Below are positions 25,452 through 34,899 of a stretch of 64,000 bases of DNA, in pieces. Origin of the DNA: Penicillium oxalicum (Eukaryota > Ascomycota > Eurotiomycetes > Eurotiales > Aspergillaceae); assembly GCF_001723175.1 (NCBI RefSeq), contig NC_064655.1:2356001-2420000 (forward strand), in the 5' to 3' direction. The position numbers and the translations under genes were made by a program. The notes below the pieces were generated by a model. That model ran no database searches and had not been told where the DNA came from. It was given only the letters and a program-made list of their open reading frames with translations. Position 1 is the first letter of the stretch; every line of letters begins with the position of its first letter.

Positions 25452-27243
25452 CGTGAATTGTTGAAGTTGATCGCGTTAATTTTGATTTATCACGTGAAAG
25501 AATTGTGAGCACTTGGTAGGAAGAAATGATGAGTTGTCGTGGAAGATAGATAAGAACCTGGGTGTGGAAGTGTTATTACGAGTTGAAATAATGAGCTGCT
25601 TGTGTGAGTCTGGTAGACGCTTAAGATAGAAAAGTTGTGAGACAGATAGTGGAAGTGAGTTACCATGAATTCTGAACTGAGAAGGGATGTCACAAGGGTT
25701 TAAGTAGATGAAATGCTTACCGAGATGTCGCCAGAAGGTGATAGGAGGGGTTATGGTCAAGATTCAGGAAGCGGTCTCCCGTTCGGGACGATATGGCGTT
25801 GATAACCAGAGTGAAATACGTCCAATTACGTCCACCCTTTCAAAAGTCAAATAAAACTGCAGTCATGACTCACAGAAAGATCAAGAATTTAGATGAGAGG
25901 ATTTGAGAACTCATGATATGTGGCGGTGGAATCGCTAAACATTATGTGAGTATTGAGCGATATTGTAGTCATTCAAGACATCTCCGAGGAAACCTTCAGC
26001 CATCAGATTTCTCTATAAGCTCTCTTACCTCTCTGTTACTTTAATATAGATAATCATAGCACTAAGCAGTCGTTAATGAAGGGTTTCTTATATCATTAGT
26101 GAGGTGAAAGTAAGGTGAGAGCAGGGTAAAATTAAGGTTTGATAAAATATCCCTTTATTTCGAGATATGAATTTATAGTAACAGTGTTTCTTGCTATATA
26201 TATGTGTTTCCTTTCTGCGCTTTGAGAGTTGGTTTTGACGCCTTGTTATTAGCTGTTTCGTCCGGCGGCTTACGGGTAGTTCTGCTGTTTTACTATATCA
26301 AAATCTTGCTAGCCCTACTTAGGCCTTGTAATTACTCGCGGCGGGCCGGCCTTTTAGGATCAACGCGCGAGTGATTTTCTTGTAGGTTAGCCTTCCTGGC
26401 TTAAACTTAAGAGTCGAGGACTCAGGATTCTCAACGTAGTCTACCTCGCCACTTCGAATCTCCCCCGACAGGTCGTCGATGTAGTAGGCCCACGGTCATG
26501 AACATGGACTCTCATCATAGAAATAGTGAGAAGGGGGATTTGATCCTGCCCTTGGTCATCACCCGGTCCGTATTGGACCGTGCACAAACGAACCCGAGGA
26601 CACCTTGGCAGTGACATGCTAGAAACAGCCTTGACGAATGAAAGATGTCGATGTTATTTAGAACATTTTAATGACTGTCACTATGCCCTTTTAGTAGAGT
26701 CGGCTCACCCTGGATCGATCAGGTCCCCCTCTGTCGTGAAGGTCGCATCCGTCTTAGCTAGGGTAGCTTGTGAAAGAGAAATATGGTAGTAACCGAGAAG
26801 GCGATATAGTGTGTTCCAAAAATTTGCTTAATCTGTCTCGACAATCCCAAAATCCCCAAACCGAAGCGACTAGACCAGTACAAAATCCTAGCTCTCTCAG
26901 CTAGTACTTATAGTGGCTTACTGACTCCGCATATTAACCTTATTCGAAAAGCATACAAAGAGGCGGTCTATATGCAGAAAATGGCTACGGGCAATAGGCA
27001 GTGCGAACAGCGAGCCACTTGTTTCATAATCGTCGTACTTAAAATGAACTTATCTGCTTCTACTTCCAACAGTCCGCGGCTTCGTACGGATTTGGACCCT
27101 GCAACTTAACATAGTCAAGTTCCGTCAAGATTAGTCAGCGCACATCTCGCAAAAAGCCTCTGGATGAATCCGCCATCTTGAACCGACATATCCTCTTAGT
27201 CAATGAATCTCTGAGAATATTCCCCTCACCTTCATATTCTATA
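25452..27243. other. intergenic region upstream of the arsenic cluster
   Basis: About 1.8 kb without a supportable gene. It is AT-rich in 25850-26300, contains a short MITE-like remnant at 26322-26386 and one unsupported small frame at 26580-26789. It separates the divergently oriented trypsin-like and bZIP genes, so it should hold both promoters. Confidence 0.5.
26322..26386. mobile_element. short MITE remnant
   Basis: Starts after a TA with GGCCTTGTAATTACTCGCG, the same terminus as the MITE-like repeats at 31112 and 32533, and ends with a degenerate inverted copy (CGCGAGTGATTTTCTTGTAGG). At about 65 nt it is heavily deleted. It is the only sign of this family left of the arsenic cluster. 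Confidence 0.5.
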
Positions 27244-28154
27244 ATGCCCCGAGCGAAAGTCAAAACCAAGGTGAATACTCTATGCTGTTCGCGTTAACGG
27301 CGGGGAATCTGACCATCCTCCAGGCCAAGGACCTTGCTAGAGTGCGTAATAATCAACGGAAATGCCGAGCGCGCCAGAAGGAGTACATTCGCGATTTAGA
27401 ACAGAGAGTGCAACTTTACAAAATAACGCAGCATGCTCAGCTTGATGTCTTGCAGAAAAAAATAGAACTCCTCTCAGTCGAAAATCAGCTCCTAAAACAC
27501 TTCGTGGAATCAGTAACGCCGATCATGTATTTGGCGTTTGCATCTCCTTTGCCACCATCGCGCGAGGCCGGCGCAGGAACAACTGGATCAGAAGTGGGCT
27601 TTGATCTGCTTCTATCTTCAGACTATGCCACCACGTCTAAGTTGGTGCCTGGGGTTAGTTCCATCATTTACCTACTTACTGTCATCGTGAGCATACTCTC
27701 TAACAACGCACAGGCGACGAGTGCACTACAGGACTCCAAGTCTATTGATATTAGTAATGATCTTTTCGAAGGAAGTATGATGGCATCAAATACTTTCCTG
27801 CCTGAGTGTCTCCTGTTTGATGACCAGGCCGTATACATGCCAGATCTACCGACAAGTGTGGCAGAGATTTCCGAAACGTTGCGTTTCCCGCAAACAGAGT
27901 TAGGGCCTCATAATTTCTTGAGTCCGAAGGAGTGTGAGAAACCGGCCTCAGGATGTCCCGCAATGGCCTGCAATTCCCAAACCTCGGTTTCCCTTCCTAC
28001 GCCCACCGTCTCTTGTTCGGAGGCTTGCGAGCTCTTAGTGGGCTATGCCCGAAGAAAGCCGGACCTAATGAGCCTCCACTTGAGGCTCCAAGACGGATAC
28101 CGAAAGAGCCTTGTGCCGGGGGAGGGATGCCGGTTGATTATTATCTGTTGCTGA
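27244..28154 (+). CDS. bZIP transcription factor, probable arsenic-responsive regulator
   Basis: Three exons (27244-27270, 27324-27653, 27714-28154) give 265 residues. The first encodes only MPRAKVKTK and joins through a 53-nt intron to the basic region AKDLARVRNNQRKCRARQKE (10-29), followed by a leucine-zipper-like helix to about residue 70. The second intron (60 nt, GTTAGT...CTAAC...CACAG) is a multiple of three and free of stops, so retention would add 20 residues. The C-terminal part is cysteine-rich (C193, C200, C205, C220, C224, C258, C264, C265). Adjacent ArsM and ArsC genes suggest a role like yeast Yap8/Arr1, which senses arsenite through cysteines. That role is inferred from context. 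Confidence 0.85.
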
Positions 28155-28691
28155 GGGTCCTTTCAGACGTGTCATGACGGAATTCACGCGTAATTCTTGA
28201 GTAACCGCAGTAAAATCACGTCGTCGCTTTGGTCAAAATCCATCTGAACAAGTCTGAGCAATTAATATTTGATGTCTTAAATGATACAGACTGATGTCTC
28301 GTCCGAGTGATCCGGTGACATACTGGTGTCTCGTATTCCTAATTTATCTCCACGGGCGAATGCCTACGGATAACTTGGGTTCGGTTCCTCAAAACGAGTA
28401 TTGCAGCCAGACCTAAAGGCTATGACTAAAAAAAATATTTCATCTCAGCGTCATGGAACTTTATGGTCTTGCGTGTTGCTAACACGAGCTAGAGGATATT
28501 ATTTCTAGTGTGGGATAAAGCTGGTGACAGATCGGCTGGGCAGCCACTTTTTTTGTGGTGACATACCAAGAACCGTCGGCTAGCCAATGAGCGAGTGAAG
28601 AATATCCGTCCCCCACATTACAGATAGCAAATATGGTGTTGTGGGAATCCTTAGTAGCACAAGAGAGTGTAAAGACGGGCTTGATCTCTTT

Positions 28692-28707
28692 CAAAATGAT
28701 CATTTTG
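28692..28707. promoter_or_regulatory. 16-bp perfect palindrome upstream of arsM
   Basis: CAAAATGATCATTTTG equals its own reverse complement and ends 56 nt before the arsM start codon. A symmetrical site here suits a dimeric regulator such as the neighbouring bZIP protein, but it is not a canonical AP-1, CRE or Yap8 site. Function is inferred. Confidence 0.4.
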
Positions 28708-28718
28708 TTCAAATTATC

Positions 28719-28725
28719 TGATTAA
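28719..28725 (+). promoter_or_regulatory. partial Yap8-like element
   Basis: TGATTAA matches the first seven bases of the yeast Yap8 site (TGATTAATAATCA) and sits 38 nt before the arsM start codon. The second half is not conserved (AATTTAA follows), so this is weak evidence. Confidence 0.25.
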
Positions 28726-28763
28726 ATTTAACTTACAGAACAGAGTTCTCCATTTCCGTTCTC

Positions 28764-29854
28764 ATGAACTCGAAACATACCTATCGCTCTGTGCAAGAGC
28801 GCTATGCTGGTGTTGCGAACCAGGCCGACCCTAATAACCAGGGAACTTATGAACAAAAGGTGGCAACGGCATTTGGATATGATCTGGAGGAGTTACGCTC
28901 TATTCCCGATAATGCGAATCTAGGTGTTAGCTGTGGGAATCCACTGGCAACAGCAAATATTGGCTTAGTAAGGTATACCCGGTCGTTAGCTATCTTGTGC
29001 TAATATTGATGTTTACATATAGGGCGAGACAGTGGTTGATTTAGGTAGTGGAGGGGGAATCGACGTTTTGCTGGCCGCAAAGAAGGTTGGACCGAATGGA
29101 AAGGCCATCGGTATTGATATGACGAAGGTACGCCAACAATTTTCTGCCGATACAAACGTATTTTCGTTAAAATTTACAGGACATGCTGGAATTGGCGCGT
29201 CGGAACGCGAGAAATGCCGGGGCCATTAATGCATCGTTTATCGAGGCATTTATCACTTCTATCCCATTACAGTCATGCACCGTTGATTGCATCATCAGTA
29301 ACTGCGTGATAAACCTGGTGCCTGAAGCCGAGAAGCCCCTTGTTTTTCAAGAGGTATTCCGCCTGCTAAAGCCGGGAGGTAGGATTGCAATCAGCGATAT
29401 TCTCGCAACGCAAGAGCTTCCTATGGAGATAAAGAAGGATCTCTCTTTGTACGTTGGTTGTATAGCTGGGGCTAGCCAGGTCGGCGATTATGAAAGATAC
29501 CTAAAAGACGCAGGGTTTCAAGGTAATAAATTTAATGCTCCTTTCGACTGGACACCCGGCTGACACTAAGCCTATAGAGGTGTTGATTTTCAACACTAAC
29601 AGCGACCTAAACATTTACAAGGAAATGTGGCGAAGTGAAACAGCCGACGAGCCGGCCCCTACAAGCTCATGCTGTGATCCTGCGAAACCCAATATATTCA
29701 AGGGGACAAAGAAATTGCCGGACGTCGATTTTAACCACTGGACTGGTGAGTCAACCTGAAAAGAATTCAGTTGATACGCTGCTAACCATACCCTTATTCT
29801 TTCCCACAAGGCTCCTTCAAGATATTTGCCGTGAAGCCCGACATTCACGGTTGA
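28764..29854 (+). CDS. arsM: arsenite S-adenosylmethionine methyltransferase
   Basis: Transfers methyl groups from S-adenosylmethionine to trivalent arsenic, producing less retained methylated species. Five exons (28764-28967, 29023-29127, 29180-29522, 29578-29745, 29811-29854), joined by introns of 52-65 nt with good borders, give 287 residues. Motif I is [14 protein letters not shown] (72-85), then IGIDMT (97-102) and [11 protein letters not shown] (166-176). Three cysteines sit where the family binds arsenic: C57 (SCGNPL), C145 (SNCVIN) and C197 (VGCIAG). A CC pair (249-250) lies near the C-terminus and the end reads [10 protein letters not shown]. The bZIP gene lies upstream and ArsC converges from the other side. 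The enzyme is probably cytosolic and active, because the motifs are intact. Confidence 0.95.
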
Positions 29855-30149
29855 GACGAGTGAATTGAGCGGAGCACGTTTGGACCCGAATTAAAGATAA
29901 AGTATTCAACATGGTTTAGAGCGCCATTGGATCTCCATATAGCTTTACGTTCAATTGAGGTTGTTGATTAGGAATGGCAGTTATGTCGATCTAATGGAAG
30001 GCAAAAATCGCCATGAATAAGATCGTCGGAAATCAAGCCTGACAACAGGGACAGTAAATACAACAAAATGTGTAAGGTCGACGTTTGCTAAGCACACAAT
30101 CTGGGAAACTAGCCCAGTGTTTAGCTCTACCGACTGTCATCGTCGAGGT

Positions 30150-30647
30150 TCAGCCAGAGGGTTGGAGCTCGGTGATAAGAAACTCAACGCGACGACGGAT
30201 TTCGTCGCGAATAGGACGCACAGCATCAAGGCCTTGCCCGGCAGGATCGTTAAGCTGCCAATCGAGGTAGCACTTGCCAGCAAAGAAGGGGCAGACGTCT
30301 CCACACCCCATTGTGATGACAACATCACTGGCCTGAACTGCATCGGCGGTCAAGATCTTGGGTTTTTGGCTGGTGAGGTCGACACCTTCTACGAGCATGG
30401 CTTCGACGACGACGGGATTGATAGAGTCGACTGGGGCTGATCCGGCAGACCGCACTTCAATAGTATCACCTGCGAGATGACTGAGGTAGCCGGCCGCCAT
30501 TTGAGAGTGACCGGCGTTGTAGATGCAGACGAATAAGACGCTCGGTATATTAGCCACGAGGTGATTAGTTGAGCGGTGGTTGTGGAGTATTTGTGTTCTG
30601 AATGGGAGGGGCTGTAGTGGGACAGAAAATGCCTTCGAGATATACAT
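30150..30647 (-). CDS. arsC: bacterial-type (thioredoxin-coupled) arsenate reductase, P-loop altered
   Basis: A single exon of 165 residues from ATG 30647. From residue 35 it is a low-molecular-weight phosphatase-fold ArsC: nucleophile Cys41 in CIYNAGHSQMA, RSAGSAP (66-72), redox cysteines C115 and C119 in TMGCGDVCP, acid Asp134 in NDPAGQ, and AVRPIRDEIRRRV (142-154). This family reduces arsenate to arsenite using thioredoxin and is typical of bacteria; the usual fungal enzyme is the unrelated Cdc25-like Acr2. The CX5R loop should read CVHNAGRS, but here the arginine is His47, so activity is doubtful. The first 33 residues are basic and non-conserved: a possible targeting peptide or an over-long start. 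It faces arsM tail to tail. Horizontal origin is likely but not shown. Confidence 0.88.
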   Translation of the reverse strand: MYISKAFSVPLQPLPFRTQILHNHRSTNHLVANIPSVLFVCIYNAGHSQMAAGYLSHLAGDTIEVRSAGSAPVDSINPVVVEAMLVEGVDLTSQKPKILTADAVQASDVVITMGCGDVCPFFAGKCYLDWQLNDPAGQGLDAVRPIRDEIRRRVEFLITELQPSG

Positions 30648-30763
30648 CTTTAAAGATGAGACAAAAAAGGTGTCGGTGCCTTAAGTCTTTATGCCAACGG
30701 GAAGGAGATAAAGAGGGCTTTCCTTGGTGTCTATAACCCACACGTTAGCTTCCAGAAGAGCAA

Positions 30764-30772
30764 GATTAATAA
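30764..30772 (+). promoter_or_regulatory. Yap8-like core upstream of arsC
   Basis: GATTAATAA matches nine contiguous bases of the yeast Yap8 recognition sequence TGATTAATAATCA. It lies about 117 nt upstream of the arsC start codon, on the expected side of this minus-strand gene. Flanking bases do not complete the palindrome. Confidence 0.3.
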
Positions 30773-31111
30773 CCCCTCGGTCTAGAACATTCTGTTATGT
30801 AGGGTGCCGTGTAATAGTGTCGTCCCACAACTCAGTAGCATTTAAGAGGGGCTTTTGGTGAGTCGTAGTGCAAAAGTCGCATCTGGTACAGAGCGCGTTT
30901 TGGCGGAATCATAGATTAGTGTCTAGTCATTCAATATGATCAACTAGTATTCTAAAATCTGAAAAATTATAATCCAGCAGCTCCCGACCTTCCTTTATTA
31001 CGAGGCCCATAGGACGCTGTGGTTGGAAGGCTGTTTGTTATATTGGACAGGTCACTATTGATATCAATCGGGGTGTTACTCCAGCACTATGATTAGTTAG
31101 AATATAAGATA

Positions 31112-31190
31112 GGCCTTGCAATTACTCGCGAGTCAAGGACTCGCGAGTTCGAGTTAGAAAGGCTAGCTCGCGAGCTTTTTATAATATAAG
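31112..31190. mobile_element. partial MITE of the TA-flanked family
   Basis: Begins after TA with GGCCTTGCAATTACTCGCG and continues with CTCGCGAG-rich sequence shared with the repeat at 32533-32761. I cannot find its inverted right end. Another same-orientation GGCCTTGT start occurs near 31261. Confidence 0.5.
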
Positions 31191-31379
31191 ATTTTATACT
31201 GCTAAGCTACTCTGAAAAGGTTTATCACTAATAAGAAAAAATGTTCTTATATAGTATTAGGCCTTGTAAAAGTAATTAAGATTAGAAAAAAAAGTTAAAG
31301 GATAAAAACTTAATATTTATAACCTATTATATTCTACTACTAAGTCTAATTATATGTCTAAGTCGAACTCCGCTATTTA

Positions 31380-32530
31380 ACGTAATCCACGGCCGAACCG
31401 GACACACGGTCGAGCCGGACACCTACCCCAAAATCGCGTCTTCCTACCACCCTGCCTGATTCAATAGCGTACTATGCTACTAATTCGTACTGAATCTTCG
31501 CAAAAATCGGCTAATCAGGAGGGCAAGATCCTTTTAGCCCTCGACGATATCAAAAATGGCCGTATTAAATCTATTCGCGTAGCGGCGAAGCTATACGACC
31601 TACTAAGTTCTACCCTATACGATCGCGCTAAGGGTATAATTGCGCGCGTCGATATACGCCTAAACGGCTATAAATTAACACTATTAGAAGAGGATTCGCT
31701 TAATAAATAGATACTCTCTATAGATTCGCGTAGGGTAGCGCCTAGGCCCTCTACTATTCGAGAGATAGCTAATATCCTTCTTGTAGCGCGTAGAACTAAC
31801 CCCCTATTAACCGTTAGCGTTAATTAGGTATTAATATTCGTTAAACGGCGTAATAAGCTTCGATCTCGCTACTCAAAGCGATATAACTATTAGCGCGCTC
31901 TTAATAAGGATCTAAAGACTATAAAAGAGTAGTTTTTAATAGTATAATATATAATTAAGGAGAATAGGATTTAACTAGAGGATATCTATAACTTTAATAA
32001 GATAGGCTTTGCGATAGGCCTTATATCCTCGCAAAAAGTAGTTACGCGCGCTAAATACTACGGTTAGCGATCGATTCTATAGCCTAGTAATCGCGGATAG
32101 GTTACTACGATCGAAGTAATATACGCTAATAGCTATACGCTACCGCCCTGTATTATTTTAAAGGCTAGGTTTATATCGCTAGGTAGTTTAAATCGTCGAA
32201 TATTCCTAGGGATTAGCGAATCGAAGTATCGAATAATAGCTAGACTACCGATAAAATCGGCCTTAGCTAGCTTCAAAAGCTCTTTATTCTATACACTACT
32301 TCGCGTATACGAGGGCGATTTCGGCTATTAATCCTTAACGGCTACGGTAGCTATCTTATACCTTAATTCGATCGAATATATACCGAAAATAATATTATAC
32401 TACTTTATATACCTTCGTATTCGTCTTACCTACTATAGTCGCTTAATATTAGGTACTTTATAGTACTTAAGCGTGCGTATAGTCGCTTTGTAAGCGATTT
32501 AGCCCGAATAGGCTATAATTATATCTAGAC
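31380..32530 (+). mobile_element. pogo/Fot1-like DNA transposon, copy 1, right end missing
   Basis: Starts after a TA with ACGTAATCCACGGCCGAACC and a tandem second copy of the ACGGYCG...GGACAC word, matching the transposase-side terminus of copy 2 at 56645. The body runs parallel to copy 2 up to about 32523, where a MITE and then LTR element A follow. The right terminal repeat is not in the window; it may lie beyond the nested block. The internal sequence is heavily RIP-mutated. Confidence 0.85.
31474..32515 (+). pseudogene. pogo/Fot1-like transposase relic
   Basis: An ATG opens 78 codons (31474-31710) starting MLLIRTESSQKSANQEGKIL, the helix-turn-helix N-terminus of DDE_1-type (Fot1/pogo) transposases. 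After the stop at 31708-31710 the relic continues in the same general frame, with recognisable pieces such as the FDETGF-like region near 31990-32010, but with many TAG/TAA stops in place of Trp and Gln codons. It is non-functional. Confidence 0.85.
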
Positions 32531-32532
32531 TA

Positions 32533-32761
32533 GACCTTGCAATTACTCGCGGCGAGCCGGAAAGACTGGCTCGAACTCGCGAGTTAAGGACTCGCGAGTC
32601 TTCCCGCTCGTATAGTATTGTAAAATCGAGCTAGTAATTTATTATTATATATAGCGAGCTAGAAAAACTCGCGGTTCGATTGGCTCGATTACTAGTATAT
32701 TACCGTCGTACGGCTCGCGAGCCAGACTTTCTGACTCAAACTCGCGAGTAATTGTAAGGCC
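32533..32761. mobile_element. 229-bp MITE with TA duplication
   Basis: Bounded by TA on both sides (32531-32532, 32762-32763). The ends are inverted: GACCTTGCAATTACTCGCG on the left and the complement of GGCCTTACAATTACTCGCG on the right. The interior is rich in CTCGCGAG palindromes and has no coding capacity. TA duplication suggests mobilisation by a Tc1/mariner-superfamily transposase. Confidence 0.75.
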
Positions 32762-32764
32762 TAA

Positions 32765-32918
32765 TGTGATTCGAAGAGTAAAGAAAGGTTGATTCTTGAA
32801 GTATATCTATAGTATCTCTTAAATATCGGGTCTGTAAAGATAGTTATAGGACTATATAGGGCCGAACGGGGGTATTTACGTGAGCTATAACTTATGTGAC
32901 TACCCTTCCGGGATCTTA
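32765..32918 (-). repeat. LTR of element A (154 bp)
   Basis: Begins TGTGATTCGAAGAG and ends GGGATCTTA. It has the same length as the B LTRs but many C-to-T and G-to-A changes, including loss of the E-box/AP-1 palindrome and conversion of the terminal CA to TA. It is preceded by CTAA. Confidence 0.85.
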
Positions 32919-33239
32919 TCCTCCCCTACTTAGACTAAACTCGTCCCGAGCTTTAGGGTAATATAGTCTAAGCTTACTATCGCTCTGTTCGGTTATATCT
33001 GTAGGTTCCTACCTTAGGGTATTTATATATACGGGGCAAAGTTAAAATAGTAGGGATTTAATAAAGGAAAAGGTATAATATTATTTCTGGCTACTTATAA
33101 CTACTATATACGGCTAATAGTCGCTAGAAGCTCCTATTAGGGTAGTCCGGGAGAATAAAGGATCTCTTATTATAAATATAGGTAAATTCCCCTAATCGCT
33201 TCTTCTTCTCTTTATCCTTCTTCCTTATCCTTTCTAATA

Positions 33240-34560
33240 CTATCTAGGTTATCCTATATATTCTAAGACTTTTTCCTAGGCTAGGTAGCTTACTCTAAGT
33301 CCGAACTAGACTTTTAAGTAGCTAATAGGTCTTTAGTTCCTTCTTATCCTTCTTCTAAGCTAGTAGTCGATCCTCCTATTAAGTTCTTTCCTACCCCTTT
33401 ATCTCCTCTTATTCTTAACCTCTCTCTACTAGCTACTCTATCAAGCCCTCGGTAGTCTAAGGACCGGTCTATAAGCGATTAGGGGCTTCTAGAGTCTTAT
33501 ACTCCTATTCCGTCGCCTTCTCCTAAGCCTTCCTCTAGCGATTTTATAGAGCGTTAGGTCTAGACCGCTTAGTCCCGGATAGCTCTATTAATAAGGAAGA
33601 GGGCTATTAAGGTAAAGTATTCCCTAGCTAAGATCTTTATAAATACGCGTAAGAGTAGGTTCTACGCGTTATACGCGTAGACCGAAGGGCTATAGATAGG
33701 CTTAGATACCTATAGGAATCCCTTAGTAAGCTAGTTTAAGACTAATTATACGAACGACTCCTAGACTTATAGCGCGCGGATCTAAGACGTAGACTAGAGA
33801 AACGACGATCCGAAGGATTATAGTACCCTTACGAAGCTTCGGGTAGCTTTTACTTAATAGGTTAGTAAACTAGCCCCTACTAGTACAGAGTACTAGTTAT
33901 ATAGTAACCGGAATAGCCTATTTAATTCTTACTATATCTTCGGGATCCTATAAGAGGGTCTGTTAGGGGGCGGAGGCTATAGAAATTACTAGTTTAATAG
34001 TAACGCGTCCTAGTACTCCTTACGGAGGGATAAGCTTCTCGATCCTTAGGTATAGGAGTATTATAATAGGATATACCCCTCCTATATATTAGTTAAAGAT
34101 AGGAAGGTATTTCTCCCTTTATTTATCTATAATACCCTATGCTAACCGTTAGTAGCGCGATCTAAAGGATAAGAAGCGGTCCTATAATAATAATAGCGGC
34201 GAGAGTAGCTCTAAGAAGAAGAAGAAGAAGAATAGCTAGGGTAGCAAACCCGAGAAGGGGAAGGACAAGGGCAAGGGTAAGGCTAAGGATAATAGTACTT
34301 TCTTTAAGAATTCGTGGCTATCTAGTCCCCTAAAGGATTCTTAGGTTTATAATAAGAACGACTTTATAGTCGTGTTAGAGGCCTATAAGGCGATTCCGGA
34401 GATAATCGCGGCTTTAGAGAGCGATCTTAAGGTCCTAGAGGCGTACCTAGTCAAGAATAGGCAGATTAAGCTTAAGGATAATAATAACGATAATAACGAT
34501 AATAATAGTAATAGCGACAAGAACCTATTTATCTCTATTAAGAAGCGTTTAGGGAAGTAA
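33240..34560 (+). pseudogene. antisense accessory ORF relic in element A
   Basis: Runs opposite to pol, between integrase and the 3' LTR. The last 62 codons (34372-34560) are open and end SIKKRLGK-stop, just before the D insertion. Upstream the frame continues through a lysine-rich segment (KKKKK, then GKDKGKGKAK) and Ser/Pro-rich sequence, broken by RIP-type stops. Element B has the same frame with the same ending at 49130. No known domain was recognised. Confidence 0.55.
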
Positions 34561-34561
34561 T

Positions 34562-34816
34562 TGTTAAGGGGTCTGTATTACAGGACAGAGAATCTGTTAG
34601 CTAGGTAGAGAGTCTAAGTCTATAGGGTCTGATTTCAAAGACTGAATCTTAGGGTCTAGTAGTCTCTACTAGTCCCTATAATATATATATAGCGTTTCCG
34701 CGTACCGAGTTCCTATAGCCCTATACAGAGCCCTTAGGGTTATTATCCTAAGACGACGCGGGGTCGATTTAATCGTAAATCGTCTTAAGTTACTACGTAT
34801 AACTTGCGCTATAATA
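34562..34816 (-). repeat. LTR of element D (3', minus orientation)
   Basis: 255 bp, TG start and ATA end. It matches 41152-41406 with mainly C/T and G/A differences. Confidence 0.88.
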
Positions 34817-34899
34817 ACTATTCCCTCCTTCTATACTAGTCGCCCTAACTAGGGATATTTCTATCTAGGGAATACCCTAATCCGGACTTTATCGTAGTA

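Larger units (their letters stand above)
28155..28763. other. intergenic region and promoter of the methyltransferase gene
   Basis: About 600 nt between the bZIP and methyltransferase genes, both on the plus strand. It contains the palindrome at 28692-28707 and a TGATTAA word at 28719-28725. No gene is seen. Confidence 0.6.
30648..31379. other. boundary between the arsenic cluster and the repeat block
   Basis: About 730 nt with no gene. The first 350 nt have normal composition and include the arsC promoter. After about 31100 the sequence turns AT-rich and RIP-like. A partial MITE starts at 31112. Confidence 0.6.

Noticed and set aside
30645..30658. 14-bp palindrome CATCTTTAAAGATG overlapping the arsC start codon
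   Set aside because: AT-rich and partly imposed by the start codon itself; no evidence for a regulatory role.
31112..32761. Alternating CTCGCGAG repeats as a possible CRISPR-like or satellite array
   Set aside because: Spacing is irregular and the words belong to MITE inverted termini; there is no unit with regular spacers.
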